Shown: positions 1 through 11,017, counted from the first letter of the stretch. The stretch: 64,000 nt of DNA from Thalassotalea sediminis (GCF_030295915.1 NZ_AP027361.1:1736001-1800000); one strand, 5' to 3'. A program made the numbers and translations. The notes: generated by a model not told the origin, from the letters alone.

Positions 1-865
1 AGCCGTTTAACGTTAATGCTCGCTCGGTCATAATACGTAAACCACCAGTTAGGTCTTGCTTGGTTTCATTTTCTAAATCAGCAGTAGTTACTATTTGCGA
101 TAATGACTCTCCAATAGACGCTATTGGTGCTAGCGAATTATTAATTTCATGGCTGAGCACGCGTAACAATCGTTGCCATGCTACACGTTCTTCATTTTGC
201 AATAATTTTTGCACATCGTTGAGAAATAATAAGGTATAGGTTTTGCCATAAAGTCGATAACTATCTGTTTGTAAATAGACACGTTTTTGGCCTCTATCTG
301 TGGTTAAATTAACTACTTGTTGTAACGGCTGAGCGAGTAACGTTTTGTCAATTCCCAAACTTCTCAATGGCATGCCTATCATGTCGTCTTGTAATGAAAA
401 CAGTTGCTTGGCTTTCGGGTTTAGCAGGGTAACAACGGCATGGTCGTCTAAACAAATCACCGCGACATTAATATGTTCTAATACTTTTGCCATCGCGATG
501 TGGTGTTCTTTCGATACCAACCGCTGTTCTGCTAATTGCAGCGCTGCGGTATTTATCACGTTATTAAGTTCAGCTAATGCGCCAGTGTTAACTGATGAAC
601 TGGGCCGCATTGTGGTATCACCTGTAATAAGGGCTTCAACGACATTGGTGGTTGTTCTTAATTGATTACGTATACGTCGCCATACCAGTAAGTTACCGAT
701 TGCGATAAACGAAACAGTAAACACGACAATAATAATTTTTAAATACAATGATATAGCGCTAAAGCTCAGTAAAATGAACAGTAATGCACAGGGAATAAGA
801 GAAATGAATAAACTTTGCTGAGCAAGTTTATTTTCAAACGATAAGGCAGTTGGTTTATGAGTCAT
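1..865 (-). CDS. NtrY-like sensor histidine kinase (partial, runs off left edge)
   Basis: Partial sensor kinase. The start codon (863-865) overlaps the stop of the upstream response-regulator gene by one base (TAATG), so translation is probably coupled. The translated N-terminus has two hydrophobic segments with almost no loop between them (about residues 20-60), then a PAS-like region, then an H-box reading LRVLSHEINNSLAPI. This H-box type is that of NtrY-like kinases that pair with NtrC regulators. The catalytic ATPase domain lies outside the window. The likely role is to phosphorylate the neighbouring regulator at Asp60. The short loop suggests that the signal is sensed within the membrane or through PAS; this is inferred. 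Confidence 0.88.
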   Translation of the reverse strand, partial: MTHKPTALSFENKLAQQSLFISLIPCALLFILLSFSAISLYLKIIIVVFTVSFIAIGNLLVWRRIRNQLRTTTNVVEALITGDTTMRPSSSVNTGALAELNNVINTAALQLAEQRLVSKEHHIAMAKVLEHINVAVICLDDHAVVTLLNPKAKQLFSLQDDMIGMPLRSLGIDKTLLAQPLQQVVNLTTDRGQKRVYLQTDSYRLYGKTYTLLFLNDVQKLLQNEERVAWQRLLRVLSHEINNSLAPIASIGESLSQIVTTADLENETKQDLTGGLRIMTERALTLNG

Positions 866-2250
866 TATTCAGTGTTTAGTTGATACTTTTCAAGTCGACG
901 ATAGTACGAACTACGAGATAATCCAAGAGACTTTGCAGTATTATGTGGATCATTTTTAAAGCGTTGTAAGCGCTCGATAATTATTTGCTTTTCTATGTCT
1001 GCTAATGTTTGCTCGTGAAGGTGTTGACTAACAGGCGTAGCCGTTATAGGTAAGTTTAAATCTTTCACTTGAATATTATCTTGAGTCGATAAAAATAAGG
1101 CACGCTCAATAGTATGGCTAAGCTCTCTAATGTTACCTGGCCAATGATAAAATGTGATGGCTTGACTCGCTTCTTGGCTTAATGCTTTTGCCGGTATACG
1201 GTATTTTTGGCAAAATACGTTTATAAAATATTCTGCCAGTGGCAGTATATCTTCTACGCGCTCTTTTAACGCGGGAATACGTATTTCTACGGTATTTAAT
1301 CGGTATAGTAAGTCTTGTCTAAATTGTTGATTCGCCACTAATTCATCGAGGTTTGCATTGGTAGCCGAAACAACCCGTACGTCAGCGTCAATGGTAATAT
1401 GGCTTCCAACACGCTCAAATTTTTGTTCTTCTAAAATATGTAACAATTTAGCTTGCTGATTTAAGTTTATATTGGCAATTTCGTCTAAAAATAGTGTCCC
1501 TTGCGAGGCAAGCTCAAAACGACCAATGCGATCTTCTTTGGCATCAGTGAAAGCGCCTTTAATATGACCGAACATTTCACTTTCGAATAGTGATTCGGTG
1601 ACTGCCCCCATATTAACGGAAATAAAGCTATTATGTTGTCGCTCAGAATGTTGATGAAGGTAACGGGCGAGCATTGATTTACCCGTACCATTTTCGCCAG
1701 TAAAAAGTACATTCATGTTACTTAACGCAATGCGCTGGATTTGTTCAAGCACTTCGCGCATTAATGCCGAGTGTGCGATAACATTTTGATTTTTTTCACG
1801 GCTAAGTAACGCGTTTTCTTGCGCGAGTTTTTCATTACTACGTAAGGTATCAACATGTGCTATTTGTTGTCTTACTTTGTTAAGCAGTTGTGCATTTCGC
1901 CATGGCTTTTCAATAAAGTCACTTGCGCCGAGTTTCATCATTTCTACAGCAATATCAACGCTACTGTATCCTGTCATTGCAATGATCGGTACATGACTAT
2001 CAATGTCTCTTATCGCTTTAACTAGCTGCATACCCTCTGAGCCCGACGTTGTATCTTGGGTGTAGTTAAGGTCTAGCAACAAACAAGAGAACTGTTTACG
2101 TGATAACAGCGTTAGTACTTGATGTGGCGTACTTGCAGTGATTATTTTTACGTTTTCGTGTTTTAACGCTAACGATAACGCTGAGATAACATTTTCATCA
2201 TCATCGGCAATTAAAATACTAGGAATTGATCGTGTCATGTTTGTTTTCAA
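865..2250 (-). CDS. NtrC-family sigma-54-dependent response regulator
   Basis: 461 residues with the full NtrC layout. The receiver domain (about 10-130) has acidic residues DDD near 16-18, phosphoacceptor Asp60 and Lys115 in EKPW. The AAA+ domain (about 160-390) has Walker A GENGTGKS (185-192) and the sigma-54 contact loop. The Fis-type helix-turn-helix at the C-terminus includes NTAKSLGLSRSSYYRR. The contact loop reads GAFTDA (232-237) instead of the usual GAFTGA. The gene follows the exporter permease by 125 bases with a hairpin between them, and it overlaps the kinase gene downstream. It is the obvious candidate to activate the sigma-54 promoter in front of the exporter operon. Confidence 0.93.
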   Translation of the reverse strand: MKTNMTRSIPSILIADDDENVISALSLALKHENVKIITASTPHQVLTLLSRKQFSCLLLDLNYTQDTTSGSEGMQLVKAIRDIDSHVPIIAMTGYSSVDIAVEMMKLGASDFIEKPWRNAQLLNKVRQQIAHVDTLRSNEKLAQENALLSREKNQNVIAHSALMREVLEQIQRIALSNMNVLFTGENGTGKSMLARYLHQHSERQHNSFISVNMGAVTESLFESEMFGHIKGAFTDAKEDRIGRFELASQGTLFLDEIANINLNQQAKLLHILEEQKFERVGSHITIDADVRVVSATNANLDELVANQQFRQDLLYRLNTVEIRIPALKERVEDILPLAEYFINVFCQKYRIPAKALSQEASQAITFYHWPGNIRELSHTIERALFLSTQDNIQVKDLNLPITATPVSQHLHEQTLADIEKQIIIERLQRFKNDPHNTAKSLGLSRSSYYRRLEKYQLNTE

Positions 2251-2292
2251 TCACTCTACGGTGACATCATTATACAGTGAGTTAACATAAAA

Positions 2293-2309
2293 GGCGGTCA
2301 ATGACCGCC
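2293..2309 (-). terminator. Hairpin between permease and regulator genes
   Basis: GGCGGTCA and TGACCGCC form an 8-bp stem with a one-base loop. Read on the minus strand the stem is followed by TTTTATG, so it could act as an intrinsic or attenuating terminator between the exporter genes and the two-component genes. The U-run is short, so partial read-through is likely. Confidence 0.55.
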
Positions 2310-2375
2310 CAATTATTTTTACATTTAAGCTATCTTTTTTGTCTTTATAGCTAATACATAAAGATAAAAGCTTTA

Positions 2376-4880
2376 TTAATCATAGTGTAAGGCATCACTT
2401 GGTTCCAAACGCAAAATAGCACGCGTAGGAATAAACGTGGCCATAAGCACCATAAAAACAATTAACAGTGGAATACCCACAAGCGCAATGCCATAGCTTT
2501 CATTGTTGATGACAATGGTGTTAGACATATAACTTGATAAAGCTATTGATAGCGTAACACCAAGCGCCAAACCGATAAACAGTTGAATTCCTGCTTGTTT
2601 TAAAAACATCGCCATAATTTTAGCGTCGGGTGCTCCAATCGCGCGGCGCACGCCTATTTCTTGCGTGCGAGTCAAAATATTATTTGATGCCATGGCATAA
2701 ATACCACTTGCCGCAAGGATAACGGCAACAATACCGCAAAATAAGAATATTTTACTGACTGACAGTAATAGCATCATTGGTTGCTGTATTAAACTGTCGT
2801 AAGATTGCACATGATAAATACCTACATCAGGGTCTACATTGTTTACCGCTTGCATCAAAGCTGCGGTTGCTGCTTGCATATCACCTGAGTAATGAACCGC
2901 AACATATTGACGCATAACGCCGATATTATCCATTGCATGATAACTGTTGTATGACGCACTTGAGGTACGCATGGTAGAACCATGATAGGTATCAGACACA
3001 ACACCAACAATGGTATACCAGTCACCTCGATAGCCACCACGACCAGCACGACGAACGCGTTTACCTACTGCGTCACCATCGGGGAAAAACGCTTCTGCGA
3101 TGGATTGGTTAACAATAATGCTGAGCGCGCCTTCTGCGCCATCTCTATGATCAAAGTCACGCCCTTGAATAACACGCATACCGAGTGCTTTCCATGAGTC
3201 ACGAGAAATCACTTCATTATTACTATATGGGTTTTCGTTGTAAACAGCAGCAGGGCGGCCTTCTATTTCAAAAAAGCTTGTACCTTCACCAGTGCCCGGC
3301 AATTGTGTCATCATCGCGCTTGCTTTTAAATTTGGCATTGCATCAATGGCTGCTTTAATGCGGTAGAACACTTGTGAACGATTATAACGGTCTTGATACT
3401 CATGCTCTGTATTTCTGCGAATAGGGTATTTATCAGGTGGTATCTGTAATTGCGCTGTGATGCGATTTTCCGTTTCAACACCGTAATCTGCTTGGCTCGC
3501 AAAATAACCGGTTGATAATAAAACGGTTGCCATAACAAGCACTACACAAGACAACACTATTTCTGAGATAACCAGTGCTTTGCCAACCGTTGCCGCTTTT
3601 TTACCTAATGCGCCGCGTGTTCCATCACGAATAACGGCATTAAAATCATTGTTAAGCGACTTGTAAGCAGGAAACAAACCGGTAATTAATACCATTGCGA
3701 TTATTGAAATAACTAAAATAGCAATGGCTTGGCTGTCTATTGTTAATGTCCACCAAAAGGGTTTTTCATTATTTATTGCAAACGTTTGGTTAAACATCTG
3801 GTTTGTTAATTCAATACCGTAAGCGGCAAATAGCAGGGCAAGTAAGCCACCAATGGCACAGATAAATATACTTTCCCATAGCATTTGTATCATTAGTTTT
3901 TTGCGTGGAATACCTAACGCGACACGAATAGCAATTTCTTTGATACGTTCATTAACACGCGCTAACAATAGGTTGCTTACGTTAATACAGGCAAGTAATA
4001 AGATAAGGAACACAACGATCAATAAGGCAATAAAGATATTGTAATACTGTACAATACTAGCCTGTTTATAAGGCATAACATTTAAATATCTGCCGTTGTC
4101 AGGTATACGAAACTTGAAATCTTCTTTTAATGTTGCTGCAATTTGTTGGTTTACGGTATCTAAACCTGCCTGTGCTTCTTCAATACTTACGCCATCACGT
4201 ATTCGAGCATAGGCAAATAAACTGCTATAAGAGGCTTCTGTTGGGTTTACTGTACGCTCACTTAGTGGTTGCCAAATTTGTGCTTTATCAGGAAAGGAAA
4301 AACCTTCAGGCATAACACCAATAATTCTTCCTGGCACAGCATCAAGAGCAAGTTGTTGGTTAATAACACCGGGATCAGCACTGAAATATTGTTGCCAGAT
4401 TTCATAACTTAGCACAACAACAGGCTCTGCACCTTCAACAAAGTCATCTTGGATAAACCCTCTGCCTAAATGAGGTTGAACACCTGCCATGTCAAAAATG
4501 TTAACGCTTGTGTAACTTGCGTTCATTTTCTTAGCTGAAAACAAAGCTGCATGTTTGCTGTTGTTTCCACCAATAAATGTAGTACCTTCTGTATAGAAAC
4601 CGTGATCATCAAAAATATCAAGTTGCTTTACCGCAAGGTTTACGTGAAAAGGATCGGCTGACCGTCGAAATAAATGATTGCGATCGAACTGCGCTTCTAT
4701 GGCGACAACTTCTGTGTCTCCATTAAGGTACATTGGCTTAAAAACTAAACTGTTTAACAATGAAAAGGTGTAAACAGTTAACCCTAAGCCAATCGCAACA
4801 ATTAGTATGGTTAATGCGGTAAATAACGGCTTTTTCAGCAGCATTCGCATAGAGTATTTTAACTCGATAGATAAGCTCAT
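2376..4880 (-). CDS. MacB/FtsX-type ABC transporter permease
   Basis: 834 residues. An N-terminal membrane helix (about 15-38) is followed by a large periplasmic MacB-type core domain, three helices (about 280-430), a further helix, a second periplasmic domain and three C-terminal helices. This is the duplicated FtsX permease form with two MacB periplasmic regions. It lacks its own ATPase domain; that is the separate gene just upstream (19-base gap). Such systems act with a membrane fusion protein to drive export from the periplasm or inner membrane, often of antimicrobial peptides, lipids or lipoproteins. The substrate cannot be read from the sequence. Confidence 0.9.
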   Translation of the reverse strand: MSLSIELKYSMRMLLKKPLFTALTILIVAIGLGLTVYTFSLLNSLVFKPMYLNGDTEVVAIEAQFDRNHLFRRSADPFHVNLAVKQLDIFDDHGFYTEGTTFIGGNNSKHAALFSAKKMNASYTSVNIFDMAGVQPHLGRGFIQDDFVEGAEPVVVLSYEIWQQYFSADPGVINQQLALDAVPGRIIGVMPEGFSFPDKAQIWQPLSERTVNPTEASYSSLFAYARIRDGVSIEEAQAGLDTVNQQIAATLKEDFKFRIPDNGRYLNVMPYKQASIVQYYNIFIALLIVVFLILLLACINVSNLLLARVNERIKEIAIRVALGIPRKKLMIQMLWESIFICAIGGLLALLFAAYGIELTNQMFNQTFAINNEKPFWWTLTIDSQAIAILVISIIAMVLITGLFPAYKSLNNDFNAVIRDGTRGALGKKAATVGKALVISEIVLSCVVLVMATVLLSTGYFASQADYGVETENRITAQLQIPPDKYPIRRNTEHEYQDRYNRSQVFYRIKAAIDAMPNLKASAMMTQLPGTGEGTSFFEIEGRPAAVYNENPYSNNEVISRDSWKALGMRVIQGRDFDHRDGAEGALSIIVNQSIAEAFFPDGDAVGKRVRRAGRGGYRGDWYTIVGVVSDTYHGSTMRTSSASYNSYHAMDNIGVMRQYVAVHYSGDMQAATAALMQAVNNVDPDVGIYHVQSYDSLIQQPMMLLLSVSKIFLFCGIVAVILAASGIYAMASNNILTRTQEIGVRRAIGAPDAKIMAMFLKQAGIQLFIGLALGVTLSIALSSYMSNTIVINNESYGIALVGIPLLIVFMVLMATFIPTRAILRLEPSDALHYD

Positions 4881-4898
4881 ATTATGTTCCTCTGCTTA

Positions 4899-5621
4899 CT
4901 AAATTGCGATAGCGCTTGGTGTTTCAGAAGGGCGATCGGCAACGACTTTGCCATCGAATACTTCAATTATACGATCCGCTCTACTGGCTGAACGAGGATC
5001 ATGTGTTACCATACAAATTGTTGCGCCATTAGCGTGCAATTTATCTAATAACTCCATAACCGCCCCGGCATTCTTGGAATCTAAGTTACCCGTTGGCTCA
5101 TCGGCAAGTAGAATATCAGGTTTTCCTGCAATGGCTCTGGCAACCGCAACACGTTGTTGTTGGCCCCCTGATAATTGTGAAGGAAAATGATTGGCACGAT
5201 GTTGCATATCAACCTGTTCAAGCGCTTGCTTAACTAACGTTTGGCGCTCATGTTTACTAATGTCTGAGCGGTATGATAACGGCAGTTCTACATTTTCTTG
5301 TACGGTGAGGTCACTGATCAAATTAAATGCTTGAAAAATAAACCCGATTTTTTCATTTCTGATCAATGCTCGTTCATCTTTGTTTAAGCTTGTAACATCA
5401 TGACCTGCTAATTGATAGGTGCCATTTGTGGGGGTATCAAGTAACCCTAAAATCGATAATAGTGTGGACTTTCCGCAGCCCGAAGGCCCAGAAATTGAGA
5501 TGAACTCGCCTTTATTGATGGTAAGATTTATACCTTCTAATGCATGCGTTTCAACGTCGTCAGTATAAAAAACTTTATCGAGCGCATTAAGCGCGACTAG
5601 GGTATTTACTTGGTCTTGCAT
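4899..5621 (-). CDS. ABC transporter ATP-binding protein (MacB/LolD class)
   Basis: 240 residues, the usual length for this class. Walker A GPSGCGKS (45-52), Q-loop IFQAFNL, signature LSGGQQQR, Walker B ILLADEPTGNLDS and the H-loop THD are all intact. It supplies ATP hydrolysis to the permease encoded 18 bases downstream and is preceded by the membrane fusion protein gene with a 24-base gap. The order fusion protein, ATPase, permease is typical of tripartite MacAB-like pumps. No outer-membrane channel gene is present in the operon, so a general TolC is probably used (inference). Confidence 0.94.
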   Translation of the reverse strand: MQDQVNTLVALNALDKVFYTDDVETHALEGINLTINKGEFISISGPSGCGKSTLLSILGLLDTPTNGTYQLAGHDVTSLNKDERALIRNEKIGFIFQAFNLISDLTVQENVELPLSYRSDISKHERQTLVKQALEQVDMQHRANHFPSQLSGGQQQRVAVARAIAGKPDILLADEPTGNLDSKNAGAVMELLDKLHANGATICMVTHDPRSASRADRIIEVFDGKVVADRPSETPSAIAI

Positions 5622-5645
5622 TGGATTTTCCTTATTATTTTTTGG

Positions 5646-6896
5646 CTATTGTATCGCTTTAATTTGCTTTTCTTTCCATGACGAGACGTCAGAGATTACC
5701 ACGTTTTCGCCAGGGGTAAGGCCCGAAAGCACTTGGATTTGAGTTTGTGAAGAACGGCCAAAGGTAACTTCACGCATTGTTACTTGTTTGGTTTCAGGGT
5801 TCACGATATAAACATTACTGGTCACGTTGGCCTTAGCAAACATGGGGCGTTTGACATAAAGTGTGTCAGTTAAATGCGCAACATGAATAATGCCGTCTAC
5901 GCTTAGTTCTGGGCGCGCTTCCTTAGGAAGTGTTCCCGTTATTGCCACATCAACCTGTACAGAACCGTTAACGACCGAGGGATCAATTCGAATAACTTCA
6001 CCGCTTACTTTACTTGTTTTAGTATCAAGGGTGACGGCCTGTGTTAAGCCTATTTGATAAATTTGTTTTTCAGGTACGCGAATCTCAGCAATAAACTCGT
6101 CATTGCGTGCTAAACGCGCAACATTCGTTCCTGCGGTTATTTGTTGCCCCATCTCAAGAGGCATTTCTTGTACAATACTGTCGATTGAGGCACGTATTTG
6201 TAAACTATCGACCAAATGTTGAATTCTTGCTGTGCTGCGTTCCATACGTTTTAAACGCGCATTAAAAGCTCTTTTTTGTGCGATTAAATTCTCTTGTGCT
6301 TTGGCTAATCGCTTTTTTTCTAACTGCCAGCGTTGTAAAAGCTGTTCAACTTCAATTTTTACTTCTTCGTGCTCAACCTTTGAAATTGCCACAATGCCTT
6401 GTTGTAATAGTCGTTTTTGTGCACTTAAAGTGAGTAGGGCGCTTTCATAGTTTAATTTACTGTGAATCACTAATGTTTCTTGGTCGAGTACTTGCGACTC
6501 AAGTGCGACGCGTTGTGCATTTAATTGTGCTTGTGTTTCTTCAAGTTCCCATTGACTTTCTTCTAGCTGCTGAGAAAGTGTTGGGTTTTTCATAGAGATG
6601 ATTAAATCACCTTTTTTAACGGCTGCGCCTGCTTTTATATAGACTTTATCTACCCGGCCATTGGTTTCTGTGGCAACCCAATAAACTTCTTTAGGGACTA
6701 ACACGCCAATACCGCGTACATCTAATGTTAGATCACCCGCTTTTACGGTATCCATCATCACATTGCTTGCGGAGATTTTATTGTTTGCGGTACTCGCATA
6801 TACAAGCGCCCAAAGGCAACCAATTACAATGACACTGATAACAAGCCATTTACCGGAAATTATAGGTTTGTTTTGTTTTTTTCTAACGATATCCAT
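5646..6896 (-). CDS. Periplasmic adaptor (HlyD/MacA-like membrane fusion protein)
   Basis: 416 residues and first gene of the exporter operon. One N-terminal membrane helix (about 18-36) anchors the protein. A biotinyl-lipoyl half-motif around GRVDKVYIKAGAAVKKGD follows. A long alpha-helical hairpin rich in Gln, Leu and Glu (about 105-220) follows, then the second lipoyl half and beta-barrel domains. It should bridge the inner-membrane ABC transporter to an outer-membrane channel. The start at 6896 lies about 46 bases after the predicted transcription start of a sigma-54 promoter. Confidence 0.91.
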   Translation of the reverse strand: MDIVRKKQNKPIISGKWLVISVIVIGCLWALVYASTANNKISASNVMMDTVKAGDLTLDVRGIGVLVPKEVYWVATETNGRVDKVYIKAGAAVKKGDLIISMKNPTLSQQLEESQWELEETQAQLNAQRVALESQVLDQETLVIHSKLNYESALLTLSAQKRLLQQGIVAISKVEHEEVKIEVEQLLQRWQLEKKRLAKAQENLIAQKRAFNARLKRMERSTARIQHLVDSLQIRASIDSIVQEMPLEMGQQITAGTNVARLARNDEFIAEIRVPEKQIYQIGLTQAVTLDTKTSKVSGEVIRIDPSVVNGSVQVDVAITGTLPKEARPELSVDGIIHVAHLTDTLYVKRPMFAKANVTSNVYIVNPETKQVTMREVTFGRSSQTQIQVLSGLTPGENVVISDVSSWKEKQIKAIQ

Positions 6897-6953
6897 CGTT
6901 GTCCTTTTTAGTAGTGGTCACGATTAAATTTAATGTTGTTGATACTACGAAAA

Positions 6954-6968
6954 GCGAAGTTAATGCCA
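6954..6968 (-). promoter_or_regulatory. Sigma-54 (-24/-12) promoter of the exporter operon
   Basis: On the minus strand the sequence reads TGGCATTAACTTCGC. GG and GC are separated by exactly 10 bases, the strict spacing of sigma-54 promoters (consensus TGGCAC-N5-TTGC). The -12 element is TCGC rather than TTGC, one mismatch. The predicted start site is near 6942, upstream of the fusion-protein ATG. An NtrC-family activator encoded in the same cluster and two palindromes upstream support the call. Confidence 0.72.
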
Positions 6969-7032
6969 AAATGATAAATTCAATATTTATCAATGGATTA
7001 TGTTTTTGTTGTGTTTTTGGTATGTTGTTGTT

Positions 7033-7048
7033 GTCTCGAAATCGAGAC
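7033..7048. promoter_or_regulatory. Palindromic activator site 1
   Basis: GTCTCGA-AA-TCGAGAC is a perfect 7-bp inverted repeat. It lies about 98 bases upstream of the predicted start of the exporter operon, the usual place for an NtrC-type enhancer. A near-identical palindrome is centred 34 bases further upstream. Confidence 0.68.
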
Positions 7049-7066
7049 GGGAAAATATCTATTAAA

Positions 7067-7082
7067 GTTTCGAATTCGAGAT
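7067..7082. promoter_or_regulatory. Palindromic activator site 2
   Basis: GTTTCGAATTCGAGAT matches the first palindrome at 13 of 16 positions and keeps the core TCGA-N2-TCGA. The centres of the two sites are 34 bp apart, about three helical turns, so two activator dimers could bind the same face of DNA. Confidence 0.62.
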
Positions 7083-7408
7083 CTACGGTTTTAAATGAGA
7101 ATGCGGCTAAAAAGAAAAATTACCGTGTTTATAAAACTTGACATATCGCAACGTCGACCCAATACATAGCACCTGGGTAACGCTACTCATCAATAACTAA
7201 ATGTTGTAGGATAGCGTGCTTTTTTATAAGAGCGTGTTGGCCTTTTAGTGTTAATATTTGCTCGATTTTGGCGCGAACTTTTTGTATTACGAAGTCTTTA
7301 GCAACGTTTATTGGTAAAGCAACAAAGCATTCAACGCTCTAGCTTTATACAGTGAAATCTTGTGTTAAATCATGGTTTCCTTTACTATGCGCGCGCAATT
7401 ATTTTTTT
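7083..7408. other. Intergenic stretch, no gene seen
   Basis: No convincing coding frame, RNA gene or terminator is visible between the exporter promoter region and the isocitrate dehydrogenase leader. A CCAAT pentamer occurs at 7158-7162, but nothing else supports a function. Confidence 0.5.
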
Positions 7409-7459
7409 CAACAAAATGAATGTTAATTTTTAATTTGCGGGTTTTTATTCATTTTGTTG
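7409..7459 (+). promoter_or_regulatory. 13-bp inverted repeat in the isocitrate dehydrogenase leader
   Basis: CAACAAAATGAAT (7409-7421) and ATTCATTTTGTTG (7447-7459) are exact reverse complements separated by 25 bases. The second arm ends 30 bases before the ATG at 7490. It could be two half-sites of an operator or a stem in the 5' leader. No U-run follows, so it is not an obvious terminator. Confidence 0.55.
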
Positions 7460-7477
7460 CATACTCGCTGATAATAA

Positions 7478-9724
<2,247 letters not shown>

Positions 9725-9747
9725 GCGCGAAAAGAGCATTGTATTAT

Positions 9748-9773
9748 TAAGCCCGCTTAACGCGGGCTTTTTG
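9748..9773 (+). terminator. Intrinsic terminator after icd
   Basis: AAGCCCGC and GCGGGCTT form a strong GC-rich stem with a short TTAAC-type loop, followed by TTTTT. It lies about 25 bases after the icd stop codon. Confidence 0.9.
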
Positions 9774-9902
9774 TAATTGATGTGTTGATTTGTGACACAA
9801 AGATGAATTTAGTTGTGTTTTTCTGCAATTTTTGCAGTAAAACTTGCTTGTAACGAGCTATAATATGTTTACATTCACCTTCATCAAAAAAAGGATTTTT
9901 AG

Positions 9903-10013
9903 ATGTTAACTGCGTTAGTAGTATTTCTAGTTGGCGGCTTGGCGATTGTTATTCACACGCTTGCTAAGAAAATAAACCCAATAAAACAAATTAATAACCA
10001 CTTTATTTATTGA
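9903..10013 (+). CDS. Small predicted single-helix membrane protein (36 aa)
   Basis: ATG at 9903 and stop at 10011-10013 give 36 residues. The first 20 are a hydrophobic helix (LTALVVFLVGGLAIVIHTLA), followed by a short basic and polar tail. AAGGA lies eight to nine bases before the ATG, a reasonable ribosome site, and the icd terminator is upstream, so it would be its own unit. The stop is one base away from the convergent integrase gene. No family is recognised. Length and composition are plausible for a real small membrane protein, but chance cannot be excluded. Confidence 0.5.
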   Translation: MLTALVVFLVGGLAIVIHTLAKKINPIKQINNHFIY

Positions 10014-10014
10014 G

Positions 10015-10977
10015 CTATAAGTCTGACAAGGGGCTTCTTACACCGTTTGCACCTTGTTCAATTACGTGTGTATAAATTTGTGTAGTTCGCACATCTGTAT
10101 GTCCTAACTGTTCTTGTACTGTTCTAATATCAGCCCCTCGCTGCAATAAATGCGTTGCAAAAGAGTGGCGCAATGTATGGCAAGTGACCTGTTTTTTGAT
10201 GTTTGCTAAATGAGCTGTTTGCTTTACAGTTTTTCGTAAGGCTGATTCATGAATATGGTGTCTTCTTAGTTGATGGGCTTGTGGGTCTTCATTTAGACGA
10301 TTAGACGGAAAGATGTAGTGCCAACCTAATTCTTTTTTAGCACTCGGATATTTTCTCGCTAATGCAAAGGGCATATAAACACCATTGTATGCGGGGTTTC
10401 GCATATCTCGCTGATAAAAAACACTGGCAAATCGTATTTGTTCTTTTAGTGGTTTTCTAAGCTCTTTTGCTAAGGTTACTCTTCGATGCTTGCCGCCTTT
10501 ACCATTCCATACTTGAATGCAATTAAAATTAAAGTTTATATCATGTATTCGTAACCTTACGACCTCCATTAGGCGTAACCCACTTCCATACATTAACTGA
10601 CACGGCAACTTATAGTCTGGTGTGATGGTGTCGAAAAATAGTTTTATTTCTGATTTTGTTAATACTTCTGGCAGTTTCGGTTGTACTCGCGATTTATTAA
10701 ACCTTAACTCTAACGATAGCGGTAATTTTAAAAAGTCTTTATAAAGAAAGTGCAGGGCATTTAATGCAACTGCTTGGGTTTTTGGCGCCACATTCATGCT
10801 ATTTGATAGATAGCTAAGAAACTTTTCTACGTCCTGATCGTGACAATTTTTGGGATGTTGCTTGTTGTTAAAGTGAATGAAGTATTTTATCCAATAAAGG
10901 TAAGTTTCAATTGTTCTTTTGGCGTAGCGCCTTGTCCACATATACTCTTTTACTGCAGTTAAAAATGGTGATGACAT
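10015..10977 (-). CDS. intI: Integron integrase (tyrosine recombinase)
   Basis: 320 residues. An N-terminal SAM-like DNA-binding domain (about 5-85) is followed by the catalytic domain with Arg135 (GSGLRLME), His267 and Arg270 (CHTLRHS), His293 (LGHTD) and the nucleophile Tyr302 (TTQIYTHV). The stretch around 203-225 (ALARKYPSAKKELGWHYIFPS) is the extra domain found only in integron integrases, which separates it from XerC/D. It recombines attC with attI to capture or shuffle cassettes. AAAGGA lies just before the ATG, and a LexA box sits about 25 bases upstream, so SOS control is expected. Confidence 0.97.
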   Translation of the reverse strand: MSSPFLTAVKEYMWTRRYAKRTIETYLYWIKYFIHFNNKQHPKNCHDQDVEKFLSYLSNSMNVAPKTQAVALNALHFLYKDFLKLPLSLELRFNKSRVQPKLPEVLTKSEIKLFFDTITPDYKLPCQLMYGSGLRLMEVVRLRIHDINFNFNCIQVWNGKGGKHRRVTLAKELRKPLKEQIRFASVFYQRDMRNPAYNGVYMPFALARKYPSAKKELGWHYIFPSNRLNEDPQAHQLRRHHIHESALRKTVKQTAHLANIKKQVTCHTLRHSFATHLLQRGADIRTVQEQLGHTDVRTTQIYTHVIEQGANGVRSPLSDL

Positions 10978-11001
10978 TTGATAATCCTTTATCTCTCTAT
11001 G

Positions 11002-11017
11002 CTGTATATTTATACAG
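11002..11017 (-). promoter_or_regulatory. LexA box of the integrase gene
   Basis: CTGTATATTTATACAG matches CTGT-N8-ACAG exactly and is almost fully palindromic. It is 25 bases upstream of the integrase start, overlapping the expected promoter. SOS control of integron integrases is established in vibrios and class 1 integrons. Confidence 0.88.

Noticed and set aside
345-665. Open frame on the plus strand across the histidine kinase gene
   Set aside because: It is antisense to a kinase with a clear H-box and has no ribosome site or family pattern.
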